Notes under the pieces: model-generated
Databases searched by the model: none
What the model saw: the letters and a program-made list of their open reading frames with translations, nothing else
Told to the model about the DNA's origin: nothing
Part shown: in pieces, positions 1 through 7,934 of the stretch
Layout of the letters: each line of letters opens with the position of its first letter
How positions within the stretch are numbered: the stretch's first letter is position 1
Source: Microbacterium nymphoidis
GTDB taxonomy: Bacteria > Actinomycetota > Actinomycetes > Actinomycetales > Microbacteriaceae
Direction of reading: 5' to 3'
Assembly: GCF_021044885.1 (NCBI RefSeq)
Contig: NZ_JAJNOD010000002.1
Location: 186,001-250,000, forward strand
Length of the DNA stretch: 64,000 nt
Translations under genes and position numbers: made by a program

Positions 1-363
1 CGGGTCCTTCAATCCGAGCCCGGCAGCAATCACCACGCCCCCTCGCTTCACCGTGTCCCTCAGTTCGACGGCGCGTCTGGGGTGGGGATAGGCACGATCA
101 ACGACTGGGTTGATCTCTCCTGCGTTCACAACGTACACGGGCCTTGCAACCTTCCGGCGTGCGGCTAGCCACGCACGCCGGGACTCATAGACCACGTCGT
201 CAGGCTGTAGTGGCATGGCACTCAGGTAGTCCGATGTCTGTCCCTCGAGTAGGACGTGCAGGCGTTGCTGCGGAGCGCGGAGTGCTTGGAGGAGTCCGAC
301 CCGAAGTGCTGAGTCTCCAAGGTTGTCATCCTGCCCCGCCGGGTGAATGAAGACGTGCTGCAT
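1..363 (-). CDS. Polysaccharide pyruvyl transferase-like protein (N-terminal part, cut by window edge)
   Basis: An open frame of 121 codons starts at ATG 363 and runs off the left edge without a stop. It begins MQHVFIHPAGQDDNLGDSAL. The NLGDSAL segment matches the GNIGDALI motif near the N-terminus of the complete gene at 3414-4499. The later VYVVNAGEINPV segment aligns with VLVLEAGEVPLD of that protein, so the two look paralogous. The family (CsaB/WcaK-like) transfers ketal pyruvate to sugars of exopolysaccharides or wall polymers, but many members are of unproven activity. A GAGAGG Shine-Dalgarno lies about 7 nt before the ATG. The gene is divergent from the gene starting at 381 with a very short gap. 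The family call is inference from the N-terminal third only. Confidence 0.6.
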   Translation of the reverse strand, partial: MQHVFIHPAGQDDNLGDSALRVGLLQALRAPQQRLHVLLEGQTSDYLSAMPLQPDDVVYESRRAWLAARRKVARPVYVVNAGEINPVVDRAYPHPRRAVELRDTVKRGGVVIAAGLGLKDP

Positions 364-380
364 TCCAAGCCTCTCGTGCT

Positions 381-1466
381 GTGAACCTTGACTATATTAT
401 GGTTGTCGTGGAGTCTCCTAACGCTCAAGCCCGGTCGGCACGCGACCTCACCGTCCACTTCACTCATCGTCCGCCGGCTCCTGTACTGCGATATGTGGAC
501 GAGGTCGTGGGGGAGTCGAATCCGGGCCTAACCTTCAGATACTCACAGGGGGTACTGACAAGCTTCGACGTGGACGTCGTGCACGTCGTGGATTCGAGCC
601 TCGACACCCTCATCGGGACCGCTGACGCGAGCTCTCGCCAGCGGCTGTTGGCGACATGGGCCTTCGTGCGTAATCTCCGCAAACATCGAATCGCGCTGGT
701 GCGAACGGTCGATGGCACTGATCAACGTGACCAGAGGAGCCGGTCGGATCGGATCGCGTCTGAACTGCTCGACCGGGTCACGAGCGCCTTCATTGTGCGC
801 GACGCGTTCACACAAACTCCGGCACCTGCGCGAACACACCTCATCCCGTACTCCGAGTTTGGTGAGAGGTTTGTGGGCTACCCCGGCGCGACTCAGGTGC
901 CGGGGCGTCTGCTCTGCATCGCGCGTGGATTCCTTCCATCGTCGGCTGTGGGCTTGCTCCAGCTGATTCGAGTCACGAACACACCGGGTCTCACGATTCG
1001 GTTCGTAGCGCCCGCGCATCGCCTCAGTGCAACGAAACTCAAAGGAGCTGAGGCGCGACGTTCGAAGCTGATCTCGACGCGCTTGGAGCGAATTTCGGAC
1101 GGAGCGAGGATCCAAGAAATTGATGCCGCCGAGCTTGTGGTTCTACCTCGCGCGCCTCACACACCTCACGATCTACAGATCCTATTCCTAGCCCTCTCTC
1201 GCCGACGCCCCGTCCTCACTCCGCGAACTGAGGCGTTGGCGGAGCTCTCAGACGAGATCGGAGTCGGGTGGCTGCACCTAACGGACGGACCGATCACCGC
1301 GGAGGCGATCGACTTGGCAATCGACTTTGGACGTGCCACCGAGCGTAGCGGTGCTCCAAATTTGGAGGGGCGTAGTCTGGCATCGACGCGCGCGGCGTTC
1401 GCGCAGGTGTTCGAGCGCGCAGCCGCTACGAAATCTGTCAGGGCGCGCTCGCGCTCGCGATCCTGA
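381..1466 (+). CDS. Glycosyltransferase-like protein (GT-B fold, GT4/GumK-like)
   Basis: A protein of 361 residues from GTG 381, or 355 from ATG 399. Neither start has a clear ribosome binding site. There is no signal peptide or membrane segment. Segments such as HRIALVRTVDGTDQ, and the C-terminal run from VVLPRAPHTPHDLQ to GVGWLHLTDGPIT, have the spacing of GT-B glycosyltransferases that attach sugars to exopolysaccharide lipid intermediates, but no complete diagnostic motif is present. The setting supports a polysaccharide role: a pyruvyl transferase-like gene is divergent and a GT61-type gene lies downstream. GC is lower than in the rest of the window and codons are less GC-biased, which suggests acquired DNA. 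It could also be a non-catalytic homologue. Confidence 0.5.
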   Translation: MNLDYIMVVVESPNAQARSARDLTVHFTHRPPAPVLRYVDEVVGESNPGLTFRYSQGVLTSFDVDVVHVVDSSLDTLIGTADASSRQRLLATWAFVRNLRKHRIALVRTVDGTDQRDQRSRSDRIASELLDRVTSAFIVRDAFTQTPAPARTHLIPYSEFGERFVGYPGATQVPGRLLCIARGFLPSSAVGLLQLIRVTNTPGLTIRFVAPAHRLSATKLKGAEARRSKLISTRLERISDGARIQEIDAAELVVLPRAPHTPHDLQILFLALSRRRPVLTPRTEALAELSDEIGVGWLHLTDGPITAEAIDLAIDFGRATERSGAPNLEGRSLASTRAAFAQVFERAAATKSVRARSRSRS

Positions 1467-1810
1467 TCCGCATTGATCAGCCCTGGGGCTTTCGCGTGGT
1501 TGTCGTCGGACCGCTGGGGAGAATCGGCGCTTGGGCGTAGCCGAGTCGATGACAAGCGCCTACTGAGTACTGGCTAGGTGCCTACTCTGCCACTCGCGTC
1601 TAGCGAGCCTGACGCGAAGATTTCCCAGATGGCTGGCGTCTATGCGTCGGTTGCTTTAGCTGGTGCGCTCTGATTCCTCTGGTACTTCCGATAGGATCGA
1701 AGCCGCGGAATGTGTACGTCCCCGCGCACGGGACGGGCAAGCCAGTCTACGACGCCGGGTTGGCTCGAGCGAGGCTACCGTTTAGCGCACTGTCATGATG
1801 GAGATCATTG
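1467..1810 (+). other. Intergenic region, no gene seen; weak promoter candidate
   Basis: This 344-bp stretch between two polysaccharide genes holds no convincing coding frame on either strand and no tRNA-like fold. TAGGAT at 1692-1697, with a poor CTGATT 16 bp upstream, is the best promoter candidate for the GT61-type gene. It matches consensus weakly. A GGAG ribosome binding site at 1800-1803 closes the region. Confidence 0.35.
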
Positions 1811-3307
1811 ATGAACACCACAGGCCAGCCTCTGATCTTCGCGAACGATTCGGAGAAGTGGCGCGCCTTTGTTGCACAGAATCGTCGAATTCAGCATGAC
1901 CTCAGTGTGCAAATTGTTGACGACGGAATAATCCTCCCGCTAAGAGCCGCGCGAGACTCGCGCCAGTCGTGGGAGGGGGGTGTCACCGATGCGACAGGGG
2001 GATTCGTTGCGGGGCATACTTTTCATCCCGCCAGATCTCACCGTCGTAATGTGATCCGAGGTTATGAGCCTGAGCAAGTCAGGCGCGTCGAGGGCGTTGC
2101 CCTCTATGCTGGCGGAATACGTCCCGATCAGTTCGGCCACTTCCTCACGGAGAGTCTCGCGAGACTCTGGTGGGCGATCGGCAACAACATCGAATCGATG
2201 AAGGTAGCTTTCAATAGAACCTATCCGGTGGGGATAGATCACCCCAATTTCTCCTTGGTTGAGAGACTTGGGATATCTCGGGAGCAGATTGTCATCGTCG
2301 ACGAGCCGATGCAGTTCGACAAAGTTGTTGTTCCTGACCAATCGTTCTATTTGGGTAATGGTGAGTACCACGATAACTTGAGATTCATTTACGACTCGAT
2401 TAGAGACTCGGTCTCGCCGGGCGCGGTGGAAAAGATCTACTTCACGCGTCGCAGGCTGGTTAACAGGACAACTGAGACGCGGGAACTAAATGAAGAGATG
2501 CTCGAGGATTTCTACCAGAGGCGTGGGTACAAGGTTGTCTCGCCAGAAACACTGCCGCTTGCTGAGCAGATATCCTTGATTGCAGGAGCGAAAGAGATCG
2601 CCTCCACCGCGGGCACCTTGTCGCATCTGGTCGTTTTTGCGCAGGACGGCGTGAATCAGTCGGTTCTCCTGCGGCACCCTCGAAGCCTTTCCGTGGAAGG
2701 GCAGTGGGGACTCAGCCAGATGCGAGCCGCCAATATCCGTATCGTCGACGCGCTTTTGTCTCTTCTGCCGGGATCGCACACCGTTGGAGTGGTCTACTTC
2801 TCAAAATCGTCGCATTTTGTCGAGTATGCTAAACAAGTGCACGATGTGCACGTTTCAACGGATTCGTTGGAGAGTTCGCTCGCCGAATATTTGCGCAATT
2901 GGGCAGAGCTGCTCGCAAGCACCCCTGATCGCTTTCTCAAACGATATCCCGAATGGACATTAGTTGATCTTGTTGACAGTATTCACTCGACACTTTGTGG
3001 CGAACCAATCAGTGATGAAGCAAGAGAACGTTTGGTTCGCCGTTTCGTGAATCATGAACCGGAGATTCGTCGACCTTCTCACACGGGTGAAATCCATTTC
3101 AACAGCAACGGGGGAACCCCGATTCCGCATCAAGTTATTGACCGAGGCGGAGTAGCTCTTCGCCCAGCGGATCCAGAGCGACCTGGGTTCAGGTTTGGTG
3201 GGTGGTACAACTCGCCGAGACTTCGCGAGGAGTTTGATTTCGAGGCCCCGGTTACTCGAGTGAAGACTGTCCACGCGCGGTGGGTCAGGAAGTCTGCCCG
3301 TACTTGA
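1811..3307 (+). CDS. GT61/DUF563-type glycosyltransferase with C-terminal InlB/Flg_new-type repeat
   Basis: ATG 1811 is chosen over TTG 1808 because GGAG at 1800-1803 is 7 nt away; this gives 498 residues. The catalytic part resembles GT61 (DUF563) transferases. GGIRPDQFGHFLTESLARLW lies around residues 101-120. A block from YFTRRRLVNR (about 209) through ETLPLAEQISLIAGAKEIAS to TAGTLSHLVVF (about 275) follows the family order R-R, N-E-E, E-Q, A-G-T. Residues about 426-493 (FNSNGGTPIP, ADPERPGFRFGGWYNS, VKTVHARWV) match the InlB B-repeat/Flg_new pattern, which is usually found in secreted surface proteins. No signal peptide or membrane helix is visible, so the enzyme is probably cytoplasmic. 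GC is clearly lower than in neighbouring genes. Substrate is unknown. Confidence 0.7.
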   Translation: MNTTGQPLIFANDSEKWRAFVAQNRRIQHDLSVQIVDDGIILPLRAARDSRQSWEGGVTDATGGFVAGHTFHPARSHRRNVIRGYEPEQVRRVEGVALYAGGIRPDQFGHFLTESLARLWWAIGNNIESMKVAFNRTYPVGIDHPNFSLVERLGISREQIVIVDEPMQFDKVVVPDQSFYLGNGEYHDNLRFIYDSIRDSVSPGAVEKIYFTRRRLVNRTTETRELNEEMLEDFYQRRGYKVVSPETLPLAEQISLIAGAKEIASTAGTLSHLVVFAQDGVNQSVLLRHPRSLSVEGQWGLSQMRAANIRIVDALLSLLPGSHTVGVVYFSKSSHFVEYAKQVHDVHVSTDSLESSLAEYLRNWAELLASTPDRFLKRYPEWTLVDLVDSIHSTLCGEPISDEARERLVRRFVNHEPEIRRPSHTGEIHFNSNGGTPIPHQVIDRGGVALRPADPERPGFRFGGWYNSPRLREEFDFEAPVTRVKTVHARWVRKSART

Positions 3308-3413
3308 CTAAGGAAATGTCGCGCGTTCGCTCAGACCGACGTCGGTCGCAACGGCTGCGGCACGATGTCTCGGGATGGACGTTCCGCGCGCGCTGAGCGC
3401 ATAGCCTGAACGA

Positions 3414-4499
3414 GTGAGCTCGTCGCGTCGTCGTCCCACCCGTACCTTCGTGTCCCTCACGGGGCCTGCGGGCAACATCGGCGATGCGCTGATCCGCCGC
3501 GAGACGCTGGAGTGGGCACGGGGGACCTCCGACGAGCTGGTGGCCTACGTGGGCGAGGCGCCCGACGTGTGGCTGCACCAGCTCGGGGTTCCCACGGGCA
3601 CCATCGTGCTGCGCACGAAGCGCAGCGTCCCGCGCTGGCTGTGGCTGCTGGCCACGGCTCCGCGCCGGCCGGTGCTGGTGCTGGAGGCGGGGGAGGTGCC
3701 GCTGGATCGCGGCAACGGGCTTCGCGAGCTGGTCTTCCTGGCCGAGACGGTGATCGTCCGGCTCAAGCGCGGTGTCGTGGTGCGACCGCCGCGCGGCATC
3801 CGCGCGCCGTCGAATCCCGCCCTCTGGCTGCACGCGCTCGCGGCGCGATGGTCGCAGGTGGCGCTGTGGCGCGACGAGAAGAGCGCGGCGCTGGTGGGCG
3901 GCGCCCAGGTGGTGCCCGACGTCGGTTTCGCGGCGGGCGTGCGCGCCGGATCCGACGAGGAGGCGCGTGAGGAGCTGATCATCAGCCTGCGCGGGGCGCG
4001 TCCGATGCCCTCCGCTGCCTGGATCGAGGCGGTGCGTGCGTTCGCCCGGACCGAAGGGCTCCGCATCCGCACGGTGGTGCAGGTTCGGGAGGACGAGCAG
4101 CGCTCGCGGGAGCTCGCCGACGCACTCGGCGGTGAGTTCGAGCCCTGGGGTGACATCGACGCGGTCACGCAGGAACGAAACCTCCGCGCACGCTACGACG
4201 ACGCACCCATGGTCATCAGCGACCGTATGCACGTGCTGGTGCTCGCTGCGCTGAGCGGCGCGGTACCTGTGGAGCTGGTGCCCACGCCGACCGGCAAGAT
4301 CGCGGCGGCGTTCGATGTGATCGGGCTGCACGGTGTCAGCCACGACTCCCGCGACGCCGACGTCAACGCTCTGACGCAGGTTCTCGTCACTCAGCGGGGA
4401 CGACGTGATGAGGTGATCGCGGCGGTCTCGGCTGCTGCGGACAAGATCGCTCATCTCGAATCGCGCATGCGCGAGACCGTGCGGCGGGCACGCCGATGA
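3414..4499 (+). CDS. Polysaccharide pyruvyl transferase family protein
   Basis: A protein of 361 residues from GTG 3414. The N-terminus has GPAGNIGDALIRRETLEWAR, the NIGD motif typical of WcaK/CsaB pyruvyl transferases. The C-terminal half carries IISLRGARPMPS and DDAPMVISDRMHVLVLAALSG; the S-D-R-x-H element is the conserved family motif. Known members transfer pyruvate from phosphoenolpyruvate onto sugars of exopolysaccharides or secondary wall polymers. The next gene overlaps by 4 bp (ATGA), so the two are translationally coupled and probably act on the same polymer. Base composition here is the usual high GC, unlike the gene just upstream. The truncated gene at the left edge looks like a paralogue. 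The acceptor sugar cannot be told. Confidence 0.8.
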   Translation: MSSSRRRPTRTFVSLTGPAGNIGDALIRRETLEWARGTSDELVAYVGEAPDVWLHQLGVPTGTIVLRTKRSVPRWLWLLATAPRRPVLVLEAGEVPLDRGNGLRELVFLAETVIVRLKRGVVVRPPRGIRAPSNPALWLHALAARWSQVALWRDEKSAALVGGAQVVPDVGFAAGVRAGSDEEAREELIISLRGARPMPSAAWIEAVRAFARTEGLRIRTVVQVREDEQRSRELADALGGEFEPWGDIDAVTQERNLRARYDDAPMVISDRMHVLVLAALSGAVPVELVPTPTGKIAAAFDVIGLHGVSHDSRDADVNALTQVLVTQRGRRDEVIAAVSAAADKIAHLESRMRETVRRARR

Positions 4500-5569
4500 G
4501 CGACGCCGCCGCGCGGATCCTCCTGCTCTCGCACAGTCATGCCTTCGGCCCGTTCCGTGTGGGAAGCCATCACTACGCCCGCACGCTCGCAGAGTCGGGG
4601 GCCGAGGTGGTGCACCTCTCCACTCCGGTCTCCCTCGCACACCGGGTGACCGGACGCATCGACGCGCACACCCTCGCCACGCTTCCGCGCGGACCGATGC
4701 GCGACGAGGCGGGTGTGACCCACCTCGTGCCCCTTACCATCGCTCCCGTGCCCTACGGGCGGTTCCGTGTCGATCGGGAGCTGCGCCGGCACGGCATCGC
4801 CGAGCGCTTCGATGCCGTGCTCATCGACCAGCCGCTGCTGTGGCACGAGTCGGTGCGTGCGCTGACCGGGCGGCTCGTGTACCGGCCCACCGATATGTAC
4901 CCCGACGGGGTCAAGCACGCGCAGCAGCAGCGGATCGTCGCCGCGGCCGATGCCGTCATCGCCACGTCCTCCGCGGTCCTCCGCGCTCTCGGAGACCTCA
5001 CCCTGCCGACGCTCGTGATCGAGAACGGCGTCGATGCCGAGCGGTTCACCGCGTCGTCGGCCGGCGGTGCACGGGAGCTGCTGTGCGTGTACGTCGGCGC
5101 GCTCGACGGCAGATTCGACTGGAACCAGCTGGGCGCGTGGGCGCGGCAGCATCCGGATGTCCGCTTCATCGTCGCAGGCCCCGGGCAGGCGCCCGCATCG
5201 CTCACATCGAACGTCGAGATGCTCGGCGCGGTCGATTACGACCAGCTCCCGGCACTGTTGCAGCAGGCACGCGTCGGACTGCTGCCGCTGTCGGACGATC
5301 CGCTCAACGCCGGACGAAGCCCGATGAAACTGTACGAGTACCTCGCAGCGGGGACGGCCGTGGTCACCCGGGAGACGCCGGTGCTCCGTGCTGACGCCGT
5401 CTCCGGGGTGTACACCTACCGGGACGGAGCCGACGCCGATGCGGCGCTGCGGAGCGCGCTCGCGCATCCGTCACCGAACATCGCGGGCATGCGGCGCGCA
5501 GCGGCGGAGAGCTGGGGCGCGAAGACCGCCCAACTGCAGCGATTCGTGTTCGATCTCACACAACGCTGA
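4496..5569 (+). CDS. Glycosyltransferase (GT-B fold)
   Basis: A protein of 357 residues starting at the ATG inside an ATGA overlap with the pyruvyl transferase-like gene. It has the two Rossmann halves of a GT-B enzyme. The N-terminal half starts ILLLSHSHAFGPFRVGSHHY. The C-terminal half contains YVGALDGRFDW (about residue 200), VRFIVAGPGQAP, and GRSPMKLYEYLAAGTAVVT (about 278-296), where family members bind the nucleotide sugar. No signal peptide or membrane segment is visible, so it likely acts at the inner membrane face on a lipid-linked sugar. It converges on the GT gene at 5615-6580. Donor and acceptor are unknown. Confidence 0.85.
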   Translation: MSDAAARILLLSHSHAFGPFRVGSHHYARTLAESGAEVVHLSTPVSLAHRVTGRIDAHTLATLPRGPMRDEAGVTHLVPLTIAPVPYGRFRVDRELRRHGIAERFDAVLIDQPLLWHESVRALTGRLVYRPTDMYPDGVKHAQQQRIVAAADAVIATSSAVLRALGDLTLPTLVIENGVDAERFTASSAGGARELLCVYVGALDGRFDWNQLGAWARQHPDVRFIVAGPGQAPASLTSNVEMLGAVDYDQLPALLQQARVGLLPLSDDPLNAGRSPMKLYEYLAAGTAVVTRETPVLRADAVSGVYTYRDGADADAALRSALAHPSPNIAGMRRAAAESWGAKTAQLQRFVFDLTQR

Positions 5570-5614
5570 ATCGCGCCCCCCGGGGATGCTCCGGCGCGGG
5601 GCCACCGCAGCGCC

Positions 5615-6580
5615 TCAGCCGAGGGCGCGGCGAAGTTCTTCCGAGATGATGGCCGCAGTGCGGTCCCAGTCGTACCCGGTCGGGGCCTCCACACGACGCC
5701 GGGCATCCATCGCGGCGGTGAGGGCGTCCGCCCATGCGGCCGGATCGTGTGCTTCTGTCACGGCCCAGCCACGCCCGCCCACGATCTCCGCCACCGATTC
5801 GCATCCGGCCCAGAAGATCACCGGGACACCGCAGGAGATGGACTCGAGGGCGGGAAGGCCGAAACCCTCGTCCGTCGACGGCTGCACGGTGGCGACGGCG
5901 CCGCGATACAGCTCGGCGAGCCAGTCGTCCGTCACGCTGTGCAGCAGCTCGACGCGGTCGTCGACCCCCGCCGCCTCCGCCCACCCGGCCGCCGTGTCGA
6001 TCTCCGGCTCCGGCAGGACCGCGCGCAGCCTCAGTTCCGGAACGCGCGCGAGGGCTTGCACCACCACGTTCAGGTTCTTGTGATGACGGGTGTTGCCCAC
6101 GTACATCACGTACGGATACGGCGCCTCTCCGACCGGCCCATCCGGATGAAACGCCGCCGAGCATCCGTTGCCGGCGTTGACGACGCGAACCGCGTCGTCG
6201 CGCAGCCACTCGCGGATGTCGCGCGCCGAGGTCTCCGAGACGGTGAGCACCACACCGGCCCGGCGGATCGCATGGCGCACCGGCCCGGCGTAGTAGGCAG
6301 CGAACTTCGCGCGCCCGGGCCACGGCGAGCGGAGCTGGATGAGGTCGTGCACGGTGAGGAGCTGCCGCGAAGCGCGCACCAGGGCGCCGTAGCCGGGCGA
6401 GTACACGACATCGCCGGGGGAGGCGCCGGGGAGCCTGCGGAATGCGTCGAGGGGGGAGTAGGGCGTACCGCTGAGCTGCAGGGACCGCCAGGCGGGCTCC
6501 AGTCGCGGCAGCACTTCGCGCGCATAGCGGCCGATACCGTGGGCACCCCGGTAGCGGTCGTCGACGAACAGAGCGCTCAC
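5615..6580 (-). CDS. Glycosyltransferase family 4 protein
   Basis: GTG 6580 is chosen because it overlaps the stop of the upstream gene in a GTGA junction; the frame is open further upstream, but that part only shadows the neighbour. The product is 321 residues, starting MSALFVDDRYRGAHGIGRYA, where G-I-G-R-Y is a common N-terminal signature of mannosyltransferase-like GT4 enzymes. Other family elements are LLTVHDLIQL, VLTVSETSARDIREWL, YVGNTRHHKNLNVVVQAL, and STDEGFGLPALESISCGVPV with the EGFGLPALE donor-binding motif. It is the second gene of a two-gene minus-strand operon. The likely role is sugar addition in exopolysaccharide or glycolipid assembly; the sugar is unknown. Confidence 0.9.
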   Translation of the reverse strand: MSALFVDDRYRGAHGIGRYAREVLPRLEPAWRSLQLSGTPYSPLDAFRRLPGASPGDVVYSPGYGALVRASRQLLTVHDLIQLRSPWPGRAKFAAYYAGPVRHAIRRAGVVLTVSETSARDIREWLRDDAVRVVNAGNGCSAAFHPDGPVGEAPYPYVMYVGNTRHHKNLNVVVQALARVPELRLRAVLPEPEIDTAAGWAEAAGVDDRVELLHSVTDDWLAELYRGAVATVQPSTDEGFGLPALESISCGVPVIFWAGCESVAEIVGGRGWAVTEAHDPAAWADALTAAMDARRRVEAPTGYDWDRTAAIISEELRRALG

Positions 6581-7701
6581 TCGGCCGCGCCTTCGATGAA
6601 GGACGGCGCGGTGGTCTTCGCCACCCATGCGGCGATGCGCTCGGTGAACACCGAGGTATCGAACTCGCGCGCGCGTGCCACGCATGCCTCGGCGGTCGCG
6701 CCGGCGGCACGCTCCACCGCGGCGGTCAGCTCGGCAGCATCCGTCCAGTCCTGCACCAGAGCTCCGGTCGCGCCGTCCACCACCGTCTCCGCCGTGCCGC
6801 CCACCGCGCTCGCGACGACGGACGTGCCGGTGGCCATGGCTTCCACCGGCATGATGCCGAAGTCCTCGATGGCCGGAAACACCAGCGCGAGGGCCCGACG
6901 GTACAGTTCTGCGAGCATCGCGGTCGAGGGATTGTGGACGAAGGTGACGCGGGCACCGCGCGAGGCGGCATAGTCGCGCAGCCGAGCCTCATCCGGGCCC
7001 CCGCCGGCGAGAACTGCCGGGAGGCCGGCCGCCATCGCCGCGTCGATCACGTGGTCCAGGCGCTTGTAGGGGACGAATCGCGAGACACCCAGCAGGAACG
7101 GGGTGGGAAGCCCGTCGAGGCGCGCCTCTTCCTCCGCCGAAATAGCGGGGGGAGCCGTGAACGCCGCGACCTCTACCGGCGGATGGATCACGATGGCCTC
7201 GCGCTCCCATGTGCGTGCGATGCGCTCGGCGATGAAGGCACTGTTGGCCGCGATCGCGACCGGCTCGGCTGCGCGGCGGCGGTCCTGCGGCTTGAGGACG
7301 CTGGAGACGAGCCGAGCAGCGGCGCCGGATCCGCGGCCGTCGAGCTCGGGGGTCCAGACGTATCGCGCCGGCGTGTGCGCATAGACCAGCTTCGGGGCGT
7401 CGCGTGCGGGCCCTGCGAAACGCGCCTGATGCGCGAACACGTGGCTGCTGCACAGGATCCAGTCGGCGTCGCGTGACGGCAGGTGGCGCCACGCGAAGGG
7501 CATGAACGGGAGGGACGCCGCTTTGCTGTGCCGCAACGGAGTGCGCGCCAGCAGCGTTTCCTCGACGCCGGTGAAGCGGCCGTCGCTGTCGTTCCAGAGG
7601 CAGAAGCGATCCGCGTCGGGGAAGATTCCGGAGAGCACCTCGAACACGTTCTCCGAACCACCGTGACGGGCGAGCCACTCGTGCACCAGAATGCCGGACA
7701 C
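6577..7701 (-). CDS. Glycosyltransferase family 4 protein
   Basis: GTG 7701 is supported by a GGGAGG ribosome binding site 6 nt upstream and by the start MSGILVHEWLARHGGSENVF, whose HEWL-GGSE pattern is typical of GT4 proteins. This gives 374 residues; the open frame extends to 7788 but without family similarity. Further motifs are FAHQARFAGPARDAPKLVYA, TPFLLGVSRFVPYKRLDHVI, and EDFGIMPVEAMATGTSVVAS with the E-(x)7-E signature of the donor site. It is first in a two-gene operon with the GT4 gene at 5615-6580 (GTGA overlap). It is divergent from the DUF4012 gene, with about 230 bp of shared upstream region. A cytoplasmic or membrane-associated enzyme of polysaccharide synthesis is inferred. 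Confidence 0.9.
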   Translation of the reverse strand: MSGILVHEWLARHGGSENVFEVLSGIFPDADRFCLWNDSDGRFTGVEETLLARTPLRHSKAASLPFMPFAWRHLPSRDADWILCSSHVFAHQARFAGPARDAPKLVYAHTPARYVWTPELDGRGSGAAARLVSSVLKPQDRRRAAEPVAIAANSAFIAERIARTWEREAIVIHPPVEVAAFTAPPAISAEEEARLDGLPTPFLLGVSRFVPYKRLDHVIDAAMAAGLPAVLAGGGPDEARLRDYAASRGARVTFVHNPSTAMLAELYRRALALVFPAIEDFGIMPVEAMATGTSVVASAVGGTAETVVDGATGALVQDWTDAAELTAAVERAAGATAEACVARAREFDTSVFTERIAAWVAKTTAPSFIEGAAE

Positions 7702-7934
7702 GTCGCACCTCCCGGTTGTCTCGGCCGATGTCGCTCGGTCCGCGACGGCGGGACCGTGTTCGCCGTGTGGCGAAATCATCGGCCTCACACGAGTGTAGTT
7801 ACTCGCCCGGGAGCGGCGCGCTCGCCTGCAGTGCGCTCACTTTGCTCGAAACGGCACGGTTTGGCAGCGAAGTGGGCACGACGAATCCGAGGGTGGCGAG
7901 ACGAGGCACCCGGGTTCCCTCAGGGTCGGACGTT

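Noticed and set aside
5747-6973. A 408-codon plus-strand frame
   Set aside because: It is antisense to the two GT4 genes, which have clear motifs and coupled starts.
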